DNA from: Actinomycetaceae bacterium MB13-C1-2
GTDB taxonomy: Bacteria > Actinomycetota > Actinomycetes > Actinomycetales > Actinomycetaceae
Direction of reading: 5' to 3'
Length of the DNA stretch: 64,000 nt
Assembly (NCBI GenBank): GCA_035621235.1
Contig: CP141731.1
Location: 992,001-1,056,000, forward strand
Below, one piece after another: positions 28,857-38,940 of this stretch. Made by a program: the position numbers and the translations under genes. Numbering within the stretch: the stretch's first letter is position 1; each line of letters starts with the position of its first letter. Under the pieces are notes generated by a model. The model was not told the origin of the DNA and made no database searches. It saw nothing but the letters and a program-made list of their open reading frames with translations.

Positions 28857-29297
28857 TTACTCGACTACCGTAATGTTTCCGTCCTGGTCAATCTCCAGAA
28901 CAGTCCCATCAACGGCCGTTCCCTTGATCGTGAACTTCTTGCCGTCGATAGAGATCTTTGAGTCAACCTTCTCGGTTTCCTCGCCCCAGGAGTAGGGCAC
29001 AACCCACATGCCGTACTTCTGTTCTGGCGCCTTGACATCGGACGCGAGCATTATCTCAGTCATGTCGCCCTTGTCCGCCATGGTGTCGAGCACCGTCTGA
29101 CGTGCAACTTCGAGGTCTTCGCGAGTGCCAGCGTTGTCGCCTGCATCCGTGCTCTCACCTGCGGACTCATTTGATGCAGGCTGCTCAGTGCCCTTGTCGT
29201 CTTTTGCACCGCCATCAGAGCTACATGCTGAAATGCCCGCAACACCGGCAAATGCGATCGCCGTGGCGGCGCCTATGCTGAGAATCTTCCGTTTCAT
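28857..29297 (-). CDS. Small secreted lipoprotein, function unknown
   Basis: The 146-residue protein has a lipoprotein signal (MKRKILSIGAATAIAFAG followed by a lipobox ending ISAC), then about 35 residues of serine/aspartate/glutamate-rich linker and a small beta-rich domain with VPYSWGEETEKVD and ISIDGKKFTIKG. No named family was recognised. It lies 49 bases after the lipoprotein GH3 gene on the same strand, so the two are probably exported together and act on the outer face of the membrane. Confidence 0.85.
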   Translation of the reverse strand: MKRKILSIGAATAIAFAGVAGISACSSDGGAKDDKGTEQPASNESAGESTDAGDNAGTREDLEVARQTVLDTMADKGDMTEIMLASDVKAPEQKYGMWVVPYSWGEETEKVDSKISIDGKKFTIKGTAVDGTVLEIDQDGNITVVE

Positions 29298-29346
29298 ACC
29301 TACTTCTCCTTACTTGTTGTCACCAGGACTTTGCGGGTCCGTCGGA

Positions 29347-31749
29347 CTACTTGATTGGCTCTCCACTGCACGACAGTCCGAAACCGAAGTCGTACGCGTT
29401 GCCCATCGAATCTACGTAGGCTTCGTAGTCGCCTGCAACGTCCTCGTACGATGCTTCAACGACTTCCATGTTCGCTGGGAACGTCATTGGCAAACGACCG
29501 CTTCCGTCGTACATTCCCAGTGCTACCTCAATCAGTGCCGCTTCACTGATGTCAAAGCCAACGACGATCGCGTCGGAAAGCGCTTCGAACTCGCCTGGAA
29601 TAATCGGGTTTCGTGCCTTTAGTACTGCGACCAGTGGGATGTCCTTTCCGCTGTCCTTTACGGCTTTGGAAGCGCGCTCAATGGCATCAAGGTCTGCCTC
29701 GTTGGTCGTGTAGCCGGTCTTGCCAAAATAGGAGCGGTTCTCCTGTGCGCCATCTTCCAGCCTATTGCCCGCGATGGAGGTCTTTCGAACGGAATCGGAG
29801 TCAGCAGTGTAAGGGCGGTACTGGAGGCTGATCGGAACGTACTCGCCAGTCTCCTCAAGATATCCTTGGCCCTCGGGGTTCGGACTCTCCATGCCGACAA
29901 GGACCATGTCAACGTCGGTGAGATCGGGAACCTTGTAGTCAACGACCTGCCCATCGTCATCCAGCACTACCTCGTCAGTTATCACCTTTCCGAAGTACTG
30001 CTCCGCAACTTCCGTTTCAATGGTTGGCCCATACTCGACTTCGCCCTCGCTCACTAGCAGTCCCACACGTTGCTGTCCGTGAGTGCTGGGAATGTAGACA
30101 ACCGCATCGCTCCACTGCTCAGGTGTGCTTCCACACGCGATGGTATCGTTCTCATTCTTGAGTACGACTACTGACTGTTTCTGAGCCTCGAATCCCTCTG
30201 CCATCTTTTCTTCGGAACCAGCGACAGACTCGGAGTGCTCAAGATCTAAGTAGGGGTTGTCGTAGAGTCCTGACGCGAAAATGACCTTGAGGATGCGTTC
30301 AGCGCTCTGTTCGAATCGCGTATCAGCATCAATGTCAACATCGCCTGATTCGTAGGCTTCGTCCCAGAGATTGTATGCGGCGAGAACAGGCGCTACTTCG
30401 GTGTTGCCGCCGAACATATCCACGCCAGACAGGAGGACCAAAAAGTGGCGATCAGCGACAGTCAGTTCATCAACACCCCAGTTGGTAAACCATGATGCGT
30501 CTGGGTCGTCTGGGCCACCCGCCGTTACGCCCCAGTCAGTCATGATCACGCCCTCGTAGCCGTTGTCGACTCGCAGCTTATCGACGAGCTCCTTCGAGAA
30601 AGCCGCGCCCATTCCAGTGCCGTCTTCCTTAACGTCGAACAGTGGCTTGCCTTCTCCGTCCACGAAGATTGAGTAAGCGGTCATTGCTCCCATTGCATCG
30701 AGCGATCCCACGAACGGTTTTAGGTGCTCGTCGTAGTTCCCATTGGGAAACACCGCGTATTTGCCGTGGTCGTAGTATGAGGGACGGCCGCCCTCGCCAG
30801 CGGCGTCACCAGCAAAGTGCTTGATGGTTGTCGAAATCGGAATAACCGAGTCGTCGCCCTGTGAGGTTTGGAATCCCTGCACATAGGCCTTCGTCATCTC
30901 GGTGGATAGTTCGGTGTTCTCGCCGAACGTTCCATTCGCCCTCGTCCAACGTGGGTCGGTTGCGATATCGACCTGTGGGCCGAGGATGTTGGTGATTCCC
31001 AGAGCTCGGTACTCTTCGCCAGCGACTTCCGCAAACCTTCGGGTGACTTCTGGGTCAAACGTTGCTGCGAGACCCAGGTTTCCCGGCCACATCGAAATGT
31101 CAGCGGTGGCGTTACCCGCGTAACCGCCCATCGCATCTGAGCGAGGATCGGTTGAGAAGTTTACGGGAATGTATGGTGTCTCAGGAGTAGCTAGTGACTC
31201 AACGTATGCCTGCACCTCATTTGACCAAAGTACGTTGGGCTTTGTCTCGTTCGTTCCTGCGCTGAGGACCAACCGGAGGTTGTCTTCACTTAAGTATTTG
31301 CGTTGCGCGTCGGTCAGTCCGTCACCTACTGCGTATTCAGATGGGCTGAAAAGCATCAGGCCCGCGATCTGCTCGGTTGTGAGTTGGGGAGCCAGATCTT
31401 TGGCACGCTCCTCCGGTGACAGGCGCCAATCTTCCCAAGGCTCGAGTTCACCCGACCCGTTCATGTCCTTGAATGCATACGTGTATTCGTCCTCTTCTAC
31501 CGATAGGACAGTGACCCCGGAGTCGGGCGAGTATGAAAGAGTTGCACCGCCGTTTGGGTTCTTTATTTCGGTGAAGGTTGTGGTTCCGTCCGTCACGTCT
31601 CTCGTAACGAATTCTTTGTCGGAGTTGACTGCTTCCTTAGTGTTTCCGCTGCTTTGTTCCACGCCACCTGAACTGCAGGCGCTTAGTGTCATGGCGGCGA
31701 CGATGGCGATAGCGCCACGGGACAGCCACATTTTGTTGATTGCCATCAT
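29347..31749 (-). CDS. Lipoprotein GH3 glycosidase
   Basis: The 800-residue protein begins with a lipoprotein signal (lipobox around MTLSAC near residue 25; starts at 31749 or 31746 differ by one Met). Unlike its membrane-helix paralogues it has the usual order: the GH3 N domain with the nucleophile Asp at 30535-30537 (VIMTDWGVT), then the C-type domain. SPE-rich and DMNGSGELEPWEDWRL segments precede the catalytic domain, the latter looking like a dockerin/EF-hand-like calcium loop. It should hydrolyse beta-glycosides on the outer membrane face. It is divergent from the histidine phosphatase and precedes the small lipoprotein. Confidence 0.94.
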   Translation of the reverse strand: MMAINKMWLSRGAIAIVAAMTLSACSSGGVEQSSGNTKEAVNSDKEFVTRDVTDGTTTFTEIKNPNGGATLSYSPDSGVTVLSVEEDEYTYAFKDMNGSGELEPWEDWRLSPEERAKDLAPQLTTEQIAGLMLFSPSEYAVGDGLTDAQRKYLSEDNLRLVLSAGTNETKPNVLWSNEVQAYVESLATPETPYIPVNFSTDPRSDAMGGYAGNATADISMWPGNLGLAATFDPEVTRRFAEVAGEEYRALGITNILGPQVDIATDPRWTRANGTFGENTELSTEMTKAYVQGFQTSQGDDSVIPISTTIKHFAGDAAGEGGRPSYYDHGKYAVFPNGNYDEHLKPFVGSLDAMGAMTAYSIFVDGEGKPLFDVKEDGTGMGAAFSKELVDKLRVDNGYEGVIMTDWGVTAGGPDDPDASWFTNWGVDELTVADRHFLVLLSGVDMFGGNTEVAPVLAAYNLWDEAYESGDVDIDADTRFEQSAERILKVIFASGLYDNPYLDLEHSESVAGSEEKMAEGFEAQKQSVVVLKNENDTIACGSTPEQWSDAVVYIPSTHGQQRVGLLVSEGEVEYGPTIETEVAEQYFGKVITDEVVLDDDGQVVDYKVPDLTDVDMVLVGMESPNPEGQGYLEETGEYVPISLQYRPYTADSDSVRKTSIAGNRLEDGAQENRSYFGKTGYTTNEADLDAIERASKAVKDSGKDIPLVAVLKARNPIIPGEFEALSDAIVVGFDISEAALIEVALGMYDGSGRLPMTFPANMEVVEASYEDVAGDYEAYVDSMGNAYDFGFGLSCSGEPIK

Positions 31750-32189
31750 GTCCTCTCGATCATTGTGAGGTGCGCGATTCTGATAGGAACACGCGCAAGT
31801 TGCTCCAACGCAACCGAAAACGATAGACCTCGTTTACGCGCCTAATGCTAGGGCTGTGTAGATTTGTTGTAGCACCTCTCGGCACGTGAAGTTACAAGGC
31901 GAACATGTTTGGTAGTCGAGTGTAACGAAATGAGAACGATCGTCCAGCAAAATGACGGTTCACAGACGACGCGTACGGCTACTGCGTCTCAGCTAAGTAG
32001 ACGAGAGAATTACGTTTCGTGCGCGGTATCTGCCTGAACATGGTTTGACGCGGGTGGGAAAAGATCGCAGCGCTCTAATCTGTTGACGTCCTCACCTGAA
32101 GCTGTGAACAGCCTTTCTTGACGTTGACGTCGGATGCTCGCCTCTCAGGAGAGGTTCGAAGGTGACCTCACTATGAAAGGAAATCTGAC
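31750..32189. promoter_or_regulatory. Divergent intergenic region between lipoprotein GH3 and histidine phosphatase
   Basis: About 440 bases hold no credible gene. Both promoters should be here. A GTTACA and TGTAAC pair around 31892-31925 forms a loose inverted repeat that could be an operator, but the support is weak. AAAGGA precedes the phosphatase start. Confidence 0.3.
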
Positions 32190-33056
32190 ATGAGATCGAT
32201 TTGGCGTGGATGCGTAGGCCTCATCATGGCGACAACCATGGTAGTAGCCACGGGTTGTTCCAGTGGTGGTAATGATGCCAGTGGGAAGGAAGCGTCTGGT
32301 TCCACTGAAGAAGCAATATCTAGCCAGTCCAGTGACGAACAAGCCGGTGGTCCAGCAACCATATACGTTGTTCGCCACGGGAAGACTCTTTTCAACGAGA
32401 AGGAAATAGTCTCGGGATGGTCTGACTCGGTGCTGACCTCAGAGGGAGAAGAACAGGCTCTGCGGGCGGGTAATGCGCTTAGCGAAGTTCAATTCTGCGG
32501 GGCACTGACATCCGATCTCGGGAGGTCTGCAAACACAGCAAAACTAATTCTGTCGGAGAATGACTCGGATGTTGAACTGGTTATGGTGCCACAACTCCGC
32601 GAACAGAACTATGGTGGATTCGACGGTGATTTTGACGCAGAAATGTGGCCATTGATTGCGGCGGCAGACGGAGCCGATCTTGACCTATCTCAGTCTGGTA
32701 CAGAGAGCATTTGGGAGAATGAAGCCCTTTTGGATTGGTATTCGAACTCCACTGAGGAGCGAATTGTCAACGCGACAGCAGAAGTTGATCCAATGGGACT
32801 GGCTGAGAATTGGGACGAGTATGAGTCGCGTATTAATGAAGGAGTTGAGGTCCTTTCCAATGCAGCACAGGGTTGCCAGGGCGAAAACATATTACTAGTA
32901 GCTCACGGTGGAGTCATATCCGCTCTGTTAGGTGTCTTGTCTCCTGGTGGCAGTCCTCACAATATCGGGAATGCGTCGATTACTACTCTGACATACGAGG
33001 GCGGGAAGTTTACTATCGGCGACGTTGGAGTCGCACCTGAGGATTTTGTCAAGTAG
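32190..33056 (+). CDS. Secreted lipoprotein histidine phosphatase (phosphoglycerate-mutase fold)
   Basis: The 288-residue protein has a lipoprotein signal with lipobox ending VATGC, a serine/glutamate-rich linker, and a histidine phosphatase domain from about residue 55: RHG motif in IYVVRHGKTLFNEK, second arginine in TSDLGRSANTA, Glu in REQNYGGFDG and the C-terminal His in VAHGGVISAL. All four catalytic residues are present. An extracytoplasmic location is unusual for the cobC/PGM branch and suggests a phosphatase for sugar phosphates or other phosphate esters outside the cell. It lies among the glycosidases. Confidence 0.9.
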   Translation: MRSIWRGCVGLIMATTMVVATGCSSGGNDASGKEASGSTEEAISSQSSDEQAGGPATIYVVRHGKTLFNEKEIVSGWSDSVLTSEGEEQALRAGNALSEVQFCGALTSDLGRSANTAKLILSENDSDVELVMVPQLREQNYGGFDGDFDAEMWPLIAAADGADLDLSQSGTESIWENEALLDWYSNSTEERIVNATAEVDPMGLAENWDEYESRINEGVEVLSNAAQGCQGENILLVAHGGVISALLGVLSPGGSPHNIGNASITTLTYEGGKFTIGDVGVAPEDFVK

Positions 33057-33455
33057 CAGGTAGTGCGGGGGCGGATGCATTGATACGGGCTGTGTACGAT
33101 CAGGCTTCCGTCCCCTCTCTGAATGAAAACGTGATCCTGCGGAGGCAGGGGCGGTAGTTTGCATATGAGAGAAAAGTATCGAGCTCCTTTGCTCGGCTCT
33201 CATAAGTCTGATGATAACTAGAGCGTGCCACCGGTCTGGAATTCCCGGATTCTTGTTCAGCCAGTCTCCTCGCATGCCGATTGTGCGTCAATGCGTACCG
33301 ACTGTGCTGGGTGGATCGCTGGAGCTAACACGTTCTTTTATTCTGACTGCGTGGGTCGGCCTAGAGATGAAGGGCTCCTGATCAGTGCCCGCGTAGCAGT
33401 GTGACAACGCAGTTGGCTCGACCTTTGGTGGTTGAGAAAGACTAGGAGCAAAACC
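33057..33455 (+). promoter_or_regulatory. Upstream region of the second membrane GH3 operon
   Basis: About 400 bases without a gene. A two-part hairpin (TATGAGAG at 33164-33171 with CTCTCATA at 33197-33204, and CGAGC with GCTCG inside) could be the end of the phosphatase transcript or a leader structure. AGGAG at 33444-33448 sets the GH3 start. Confidence 0.4.
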
Positions 33456-36407
33456 TTGAGTACTGCATCGGTTGAGCCGGACAAGGCCGAGAAGCCAAAG
33501 AAGAAAATGACAAACCGCAAGTTCCTGGGCATCTGGGTTCCCATCTTGGCGGTGGTGCTAGTTCTGTTAGTTGTCGCGAACATCGCCATCGAGATATTCA
33601 AACCCTGGATTGGCTCGCAACTTGGTCAGGGTGAGTACACTGTCGAAAACTCGGCTGCTTCCGAAAGCTGGGACACCGAATACTACAAGTCTGACTATGA
33701 AGACATTGATCAACTCGATGCCGCTGCCGGTGAGTTAATCTCAAACATTGCCGCCGAGGGCGTTGTCTTGGCCAAGAATGAATCAGCTGCTCTGCCACTC
33801 CCTGCAGGGGCTAAGGTCACCATGCTTGGACGTGCTGCCGCCGACCCTGTGTACGGCGGCCAGGGATCGGGGTCCGTTGACATAACTAACGCCGTGGACG
33901 CGCGGAGCGGACTTGAGAACGCTGGACTACAGATCAACGAACAGGTCTATGACGCCATCGCTTCGTTCGCTGAAGAGACGCCTCGCGGGAACATCGTCAT
34001 GGACAAACCCAACGACTCGACGTACAACATTGGTGAGATGCCCGCCTCCGACTATGCGGCGCTTTCTAACACCTTCGCCGATTACGGTGATGCCGCACTC
34101 GTGTTCATTGGTCGCGGCGGCGGCGAGGGCGGCGATCTGACGCAGACCATGGAGGGCTGGGACGACAACTATGTGGAGGGCCAGCATCAACTGCAGCTGA
34201 ACAAGGACGAACTCGACTTGATCAATTTGGCAAGTTCGAACTTCGATAGAGTCATTGTTCTTATTAACGCATCGACCACCATGGAACTCGGTGCGATTCA
34301 GGACAATCCCGAAGTTGACTCTGTTTTGCTAATTGGTTCCCCGGGTCTCACGGGTTTCAATGGAGTAGGTCAAGTCGTGGCGGGTCAGGTCAACCCGTCC
34401 GGACGCACTGTTGACATCTGGGCCTCCGACTTCAGTAAGGACCCGACGTGGGCCAATTTCGGTGACTTCATATATGAGAACGTTGATGTCAGCTATCCGA
34501 TGTCGACGTTGGAGTCCACAGCTTCCAACGCTGACATCACCAGTGATGCGCCCTTTGTGAACTATGCCGAGGGCATCTACATCGGGTACCGCTACTACGA
34601 GACGGCCGATGCCGAGGGCTTCATTAAGTATGACGACGCCGTCGTCTACCCCTTTGGCTACGGATTGTCCTATACGGACTTTGAATGGTCACTTGCCGGT
34701 TCCTCGCTGGAGAGCGGAATCGACGGAACAATTTCAGTTGATGTCGAGGTAAAGAACAACGGAACGGTACCGGGCAAGGACGTGGTGGAGGTCTACTACA
34801 CGGCCCCGTACACCAGGGGAGGGATAGAGAAGCCCGAGGTTGTCTTGGCAGCTTTCGCCAAGACTGGGGAGATCGCCCCCGGTGAATCTGAGACCGTCAC
34901 CTTGAAGTTCGCGGTTGAGGACATGGCCTCATACGACTACAAGGGAGAGGGCGCGTATGTCCTTGAGAAGGGCGACTACCGGATTTCGGTTCGTTCAGAT
35001 TCTCATACCGAGGTACTGGAACCTCTAACTTACGTGGTCGATGAAACGAAGGTTTACTCCACGGACGCGCGTACCACGGACGAAGTTGTTGCCACCAACC
35101 AGTTCGATTCTGTATCGGCAATGTTCGCTGACACGCCCACGGAAGGTAAGATCCTAAACTTCTCACGCGCCGACTTTGCGGGAACCTTCCCACAGGCCCC
35201 AACCCCCGACCTCTACCAGGCCACTCCGGAGATCGCTGAAGGCTTCACGGCGTATGACTTCAAGGCCGCCGCGGACGCGTACGAGGGAGAGATGCCTGCC
35301 ACTGGACAGGCAAGCGAACTGACTCTGGTCGAGATGCGCGGATTGGACTGGGATGACCCCAAGTGGGACGAGATCATTAGCAAGCTAACCGTTCCCGAAA
35401 TGACGACGGTAATTCTGAACGGCGCATACCAGACAGGGGGCATCCCCTCGATTGCTAAGCCGCTGACGATGGAGGTGGACGGCCCGGCCGGCTTCTCCTC
35501 GTTCATCAACTCTTCAATCAATGGCCCCGCCTACCCCTCAGAGGTTCTGATCGCTCAAACCTGGAACCTAGAACTGGGTGAGCAGATGGGTCTGATGCTC
35601 GGTAACGAGTCGTTACTGAAGGGTGTCAACGGGTGGTACGCACCCGCAGCGAACCTGCATCGCAGTCCGTTCGGGGGCCGTAATTTTGAGTATTATTCAG
35701 AGGACCCGTTGCTTTCTGGCGACATGATGACTGCCGTATCAAACGGTGCTGCTCAGCGTGGCTTGTACACCGCGTTCAAGCACTTCGTCGCAAACGAGCA
35801 AGAGACGAACCGGGTGAACAATGGTGTGGCGACGTGGGTTAATGAACAGGCGTTGCGTGAGGTTTACCTTAAGCCGTTCGAGATTGCGGTGAAGGGTGTG
35901 CACATGCCCGTCACCTATATCTCCGATGATCAAGGAAACCTGGCGGAAACTGAGGTTGGGGCAACCTTCGTCATGTCCTCCTTCAACCGCGTTGGAACTA
36001 CGTGGACGGGCGGCGACCCTGCACTGATGCGGGGCGTGCTAAGGGATGAGTGGGGCTTTAGAGGCTTCGCTATCACGGACTTCAACCTGTACCCCTACAT
36101 GAACCCAAATCAGGGAATTAACGCTGGTTCTGACCTGATGCTCACGTTCGCGCCATCGAAGAGCCTGGACGACACCAGTTCGGCGCTTGCTGTTACTGAC
36201 ATTCAGAACTCAACAAAGGCCATCCTCTATACGGTGGCGAACTCCAATGCGATGAACGATATGGCTCCGGGTGCGACCGTCACCTATCACGCGCCGGCCT
36301 GGGTCTATATTCAGTGGGCGGTAACGGGCCTGCTGGGTGTTGCGTGGGTTGCCGGAGTTGTGTGGGTGATCGTTCGCGTCAAGAGGCACTCTAAGGCGGC
36401 AGCATGA
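33456..36407 (+). CDS. Membrane-anchored GH3 glycosidase with permuted domain order
   Basis: The 983-residue protein starts with a TTG at 33456, 7 bases after AGGAG; the frame from 33432 lacks such a site. A basic N-terminus and helix (IWVPILAVVLVLLVVANIAI) is followed by the GH3 C-type domain, an Fn3-like domain (YPFGYGLSYTDFEW), the GH3 N-type domain with HRSPFGGRNFEYYSEDPLLS and nucleophile Asp at 36078-36080 (AITDFN), then a C-terminal helix (WVYIQWAVTGLLGVAWVAGV) and RVKRHSK. Both ends are thus in the membrane with the enzyme outside. It is the intact counterpart of the frameshifted gene at 18924. Its stop overlaps the next start (ATGA). Confidence 0.95.
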   Translation: MSTASVEPDKAEKPKKKMTNRKFLGIWVPILAVVLVLLVVANIAIEIFKPWIGSQLGQGEYTVENSAASESWDTEYYKSDYEDIDQLDAAAGELISNIAAEGVVLAKNESAALPLPAGAKVTMLGRAAADPVYGGQGSGSVDITNAVDARSGLENAGLQINEQVYDAIASFAEETPRGNIVMDKPNDSTYNIGEMPASDYAALSNTFADYGDAALVFIGRGGGEGGDLTQTMEGWDDNYVEGQHQLQLNKDELDLINLASSNFDRVIVLINASTTMELGAIQDNPEVDSVLLIGSPGLTGFNGVGQVVAGQVNPSGRTVDIWASDFSKDPTWANFGDFIYENVDVSYPMSTLESTASNADITSDAPFVNYAEGIYIGYRYYETADAEGFIKYDDAVVYPFGYGLSYTDFEWSLAGSSLESGIDGTISVDVEVKNNGTVPGKDVVEVYYTAPYTRGGIEKPEVVLAAFAKTGEIAPGESETVTLKFAVEDMASYDYKGEGAYVLEKGDYRISVRSDSHTEVLEPLTYVVDETKVYSTDARTTDEVVATNQFDSVSAMFADTPTEGKILNFSRADFAGTFPQAPTPDLYQATPEIAEGFTAYDFKAAADAYEGEMPATGQASELTLVEMRGLDWDDPKWDEIISKLTVPEMTTVILNGAYQTGGIPSIAKPLTMEVDGPAGFSSFINSSINGPAYPSEVLIAQTWNLELGEQMGLMLGNESLLKGVNGWYAPAANLHRSPFGGRNFEYYSEDPLLSGDMMTAVSNGAAQRGLYTAFKHFVANEQETNRVNNGVATWVNEQALREVYLKPFEIAVKGVHMPVTYISDDQGNLAETEVGATFVMSSFNRVGTTWTGGDPALMRGVLRDEWGFRGFAITDFNLYPYMNPNQGINAGSDLMLTFAPSKSLDDTSSALAVTDIQNSTKAILYTVANSNAMNDMAPGATVTYHAPAWVYIQWAVTGLLGVAWVAGVVWVIVRVKRHSKAAA

Positions 36408-38926
36408 GTCCGTCGACAGACGAACGGGTCACTAAACTCTCGGTTTTCGAGAAGGCAGCTCTGCAGAGCGGCGAAAACACCTGGCAAACCCGTCCGGTGG
36501 AGCGGTTGGGCGTTCGTTCGCTATTTCTTTCAGACGGCCCCCACGGTATCAGGAAGCAAGCGGGCACCGGTGATCACCTCGGCCTGAACGCCTCGCTTCC
36601 CTCGACCTGCTTCCCAACGGCAGCAACCATTGCCAATAGTTGGGACGTGGGCCTGGCGCACCAAGTGGGTAAAGCGCTTGGGGAGGAAGCATCGGCCCTG
36701 GGGGTCGATGTGATCCTCGGACCCGGTCTGAACATCAAACGCAGTCCGTTGGGTGGAAGGAGCTTCGAGTACTTTTCGGAGGACCCCTACCTGAGTGGCA
36801 AACTTGCCGCCCAATACGTGATGGGGATTCAGGGTGAGGGAGTCGCGGCGTGCCCGAAGCACTACGCAGCCAATAGCCAGGAAACGAACCGGATGACCAA
36901 CAACTCGGTCGTTGATATGCAGACCCTACGGGAGGTGTATCTGACCGGGTTTGAGATTGTGGTTCGCGAGGCGAAGCCGCTGATGTTTATGACCTCGTAC
37001 AACCTGATAAATGGAACCTACACGAACCAAAACGCATTGCTAGTAAAGGATATTTTGCGTGACGAGTGGGGCTTTGATGGCGCGGTTGTCACCGACTGGG
37101 GTGGCGGAGACCAAGCGCCTTGGGCGGCAGAGGTCGGTGGCGGATTTGAGATGCCCTCTCCAGGATTCGGTTCGGTTCCCACACTGGTTCAGGCCGTGAG
37201 GCAGGGCAGCTTGAGTGAGCGCGCCCTAGATGAACGAGTGTCCGAGCTGTTCTCTGTAATCGACCGGATTCCGAAGCCTGAAGCGAGCGGTCATTTTGAT
37301 GTAGAGGCGCACAATGAACTGGCGCGAGAGGCTGCGGCGCAGAGTGTGGTGCTCCTCCGCAACGAAAAGTCGATTTTGCCTTTGCGGTCGGGAACCAAGG
37401 TAGCGTTGGTTGGCGACTTTGCTGAGACTCCACGCTATCAAGGTGCCGGTTCCTCACTGGTGAACCCGACGAGACTCGTCAGCGCGGTGACCGCAGTTGC
37501 CGAGACAGACCTTGAAATGGTTGGCTACGCCAGGGGATTCACCCGGGACGGTAAGCCCAGTCAGGAACTGGTTGATGAGGCGTTGAAGCTGACGGGTACC
37601 GCCGATGTCACTTTGCTATACATGGGTCTTGATGAGCTAAGCGAAACCGAAGGCGCGGATCGTAGCTGTATGAACGTTCCCGACAATCAGGTTCGGTTGC
37701 TTGAGGCGCTTGCAGATGCAGGGCGAAGGGTCGTCGTGGTGTTCAGCGCAGGGTCTGCGACAACCATGCCCTGGTTGGATCGTTGTGAGGCGCTTGTTCA
37801 TGGGTATCTGAGCGGCCAGGCGGGCGCTCCAGCGATGTTTGACGTGCTAACGGGTGCGGTCAATCCGAGCGGCAGACTCGCAGAGACCTATCCGCTTGCA
37901 CTTGAAGATACCTCTACGGCTGGCAACTTCCCCGCCCTGGGGAAGAACGCTGAGTACCGAGAGGGACCGTACGTTGGCTACCGATACACCGAGAGCATCA
38001 ACGCTCCTGTGCTGTTCCCCTTCGGTTTCGGTCTCGGATACGCGTCGTTTAGCTATTCCGATGCTGAAGTTGGCGAGCGGGGCATTAGTGTTACGGTCAC
38101 GAACGTCGGAGATCGCGACGGCACGGAGACAGTCCAGGTCTATGTGGGACGTGACCAGCATGAGCGCACCGGGATCATTCGCCCCGCACGCACGCTAGCT
38201 GGATTTCTCAAAGTAACTCTCAAGGCCGGTGAATCTGCGCGGGTAAGTGTCGCTTTCGACGAGTACACGTTCCGCCATTTCTGCGTCAACGCCGGGAAGT
38301 GGCAGGTCGAGGCCGGCTTATTTGAGGTGTTCGTCGGGCCGAACGTTCGTGACGCCCGCTCGGTCGGGATCTGCTCTGTTGGTGAAGGAACGAATACCGG
38401 TGAGGGTGTTTCGGTGGTCGATAACGCCCTGTTCGAGAGAATGAGCGTTGTCCAGCCCGATCCTAATTCTTTGCTCGGTTTGGAGAACTACGCGAGCGGC
38501 GACGTAAAAAAGGTCGATCGAGACGAGTGGATGCGCCTGCTCGACAACCCATCGGCACTTATGCCAACTCCAGAGGGGCCGCTGACAATCGAGTCATCGC
38601 TTTCAGACATGGCGCGGGCCGACAGCTCACTCGCCCGCTTCGTTTGGCGCCGGATGGAAGGGATGCTTAGGAAGTCCGAGGCGAAAGGCGTTCCCGATCT
38701 CAACTTGTTGTTCCTTTCGAGCATGCCGTTCCGTTCAATCTTCAAGATGTCGGGCGGGATGGCAAACGAGGCGATGGTCGAATCGATTCTGCTGATCGTT
38801 AACGGACACTTCTTCCGAGGCACCGGACAGTTGATCGGTCGCTTCTTCAAGAACAACAGAGCCCAAAAGCGGATGCGACAAGAGTTCGCAAATCTGGCTG
38901 GCAACCAATCACAGACAAATCACTGA
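36404..38926 (+). CDS. Cytoplasmic GH3 beta-glucosidase with C-terminal extension
   Basis: The 840-residue enzyme has the usual order: N domain (FLSDGPHGIRK; RSPLGGRSFEYFSEDPYLSG; KHYAANSQETNR), nucleophile Asp at about residue 231 (VVTDWGGG), C-type domain (RYQGAGSSLVNPTR) and Fn3 domain (FGFGLGYASFSY). About 170 residues after the Fn3 domain form an extra, unrecognised region. No signal peptide is present. Its product would hydrolyse beta-glucosides inside the cell, after the membrane GH3 has acted or in a different compartment. Its start overlaps the membrane GH3 stop. Confidence 0.96.
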   Translation: MSPSTDERVTKLSVFEKAALQSGENTWQTRPVERLGVRSLFLSDGPHGIRKQAGTGDHLGLNASLPSTCFPTAATIANSWDVGLAHQVGKALGEEASALGVDVILGPGLNIKRSPLGGRSFEYFSEDPYLSGKLAAQYVMGIQGEGVAACPKHYAANSQETNRMTNNSVVDMQTLREVYLTGFEIVVREAKPLMFMTSYNLINGTYTNQNALLVKDILRDEWGFDGAVVTDWGGGDQAPWAAEVGGGFEMPSPGFGSVPTLVQAVRQGSLSERALDERVSELFSVIDRIPKPEASGHFDVEAHNELAREAAAQSVVLLRNEKSILPLRSGTKVALVGDFAETPRYQGAGSSLVNPTRLVSAVTAVAETDLEMVGYARGFTRDGKPSQELVDEALKLTGTADVTLLYMGLDELSETEGADRSCMNVPDNQVRLLEALADAGRRVVVVFSAGSATTMPWLDRCEALVHGYLSGQAGAPAMFDVLTGAVNPSGRLAETYPLALEDTSTAGNFPALGKNAEYREGPYVGYRYTESINAPVLFPFGFGLGYASFSYSDAEVGERGISVTVTNVGDRDGTETVQVYVGRDQHERTGIIRPARTLAGFLKVTLKAGESARVSVAFDEYTFRHFCVNAGKWQVEAGLFEVFVGPNVRDARSVGICSVGEGTNTGEGVSVVDNALFERMSVVQPDPNSLLGLENYASGDVKKVDRDEWMRLLDNPSALMPTPEGPLTIESSLSDMARADSSLARFVWRRMEGMLRKSEAKGVPDLNLLFLSSMPFRSIFKMSGGMANEAMVESILLIVNGHFFRGTGQLIGRFFKNNRAQKRMRQEFANLAGNQSQTNH

Positions 38927-38940
38927 CACGAAGGACGCTA

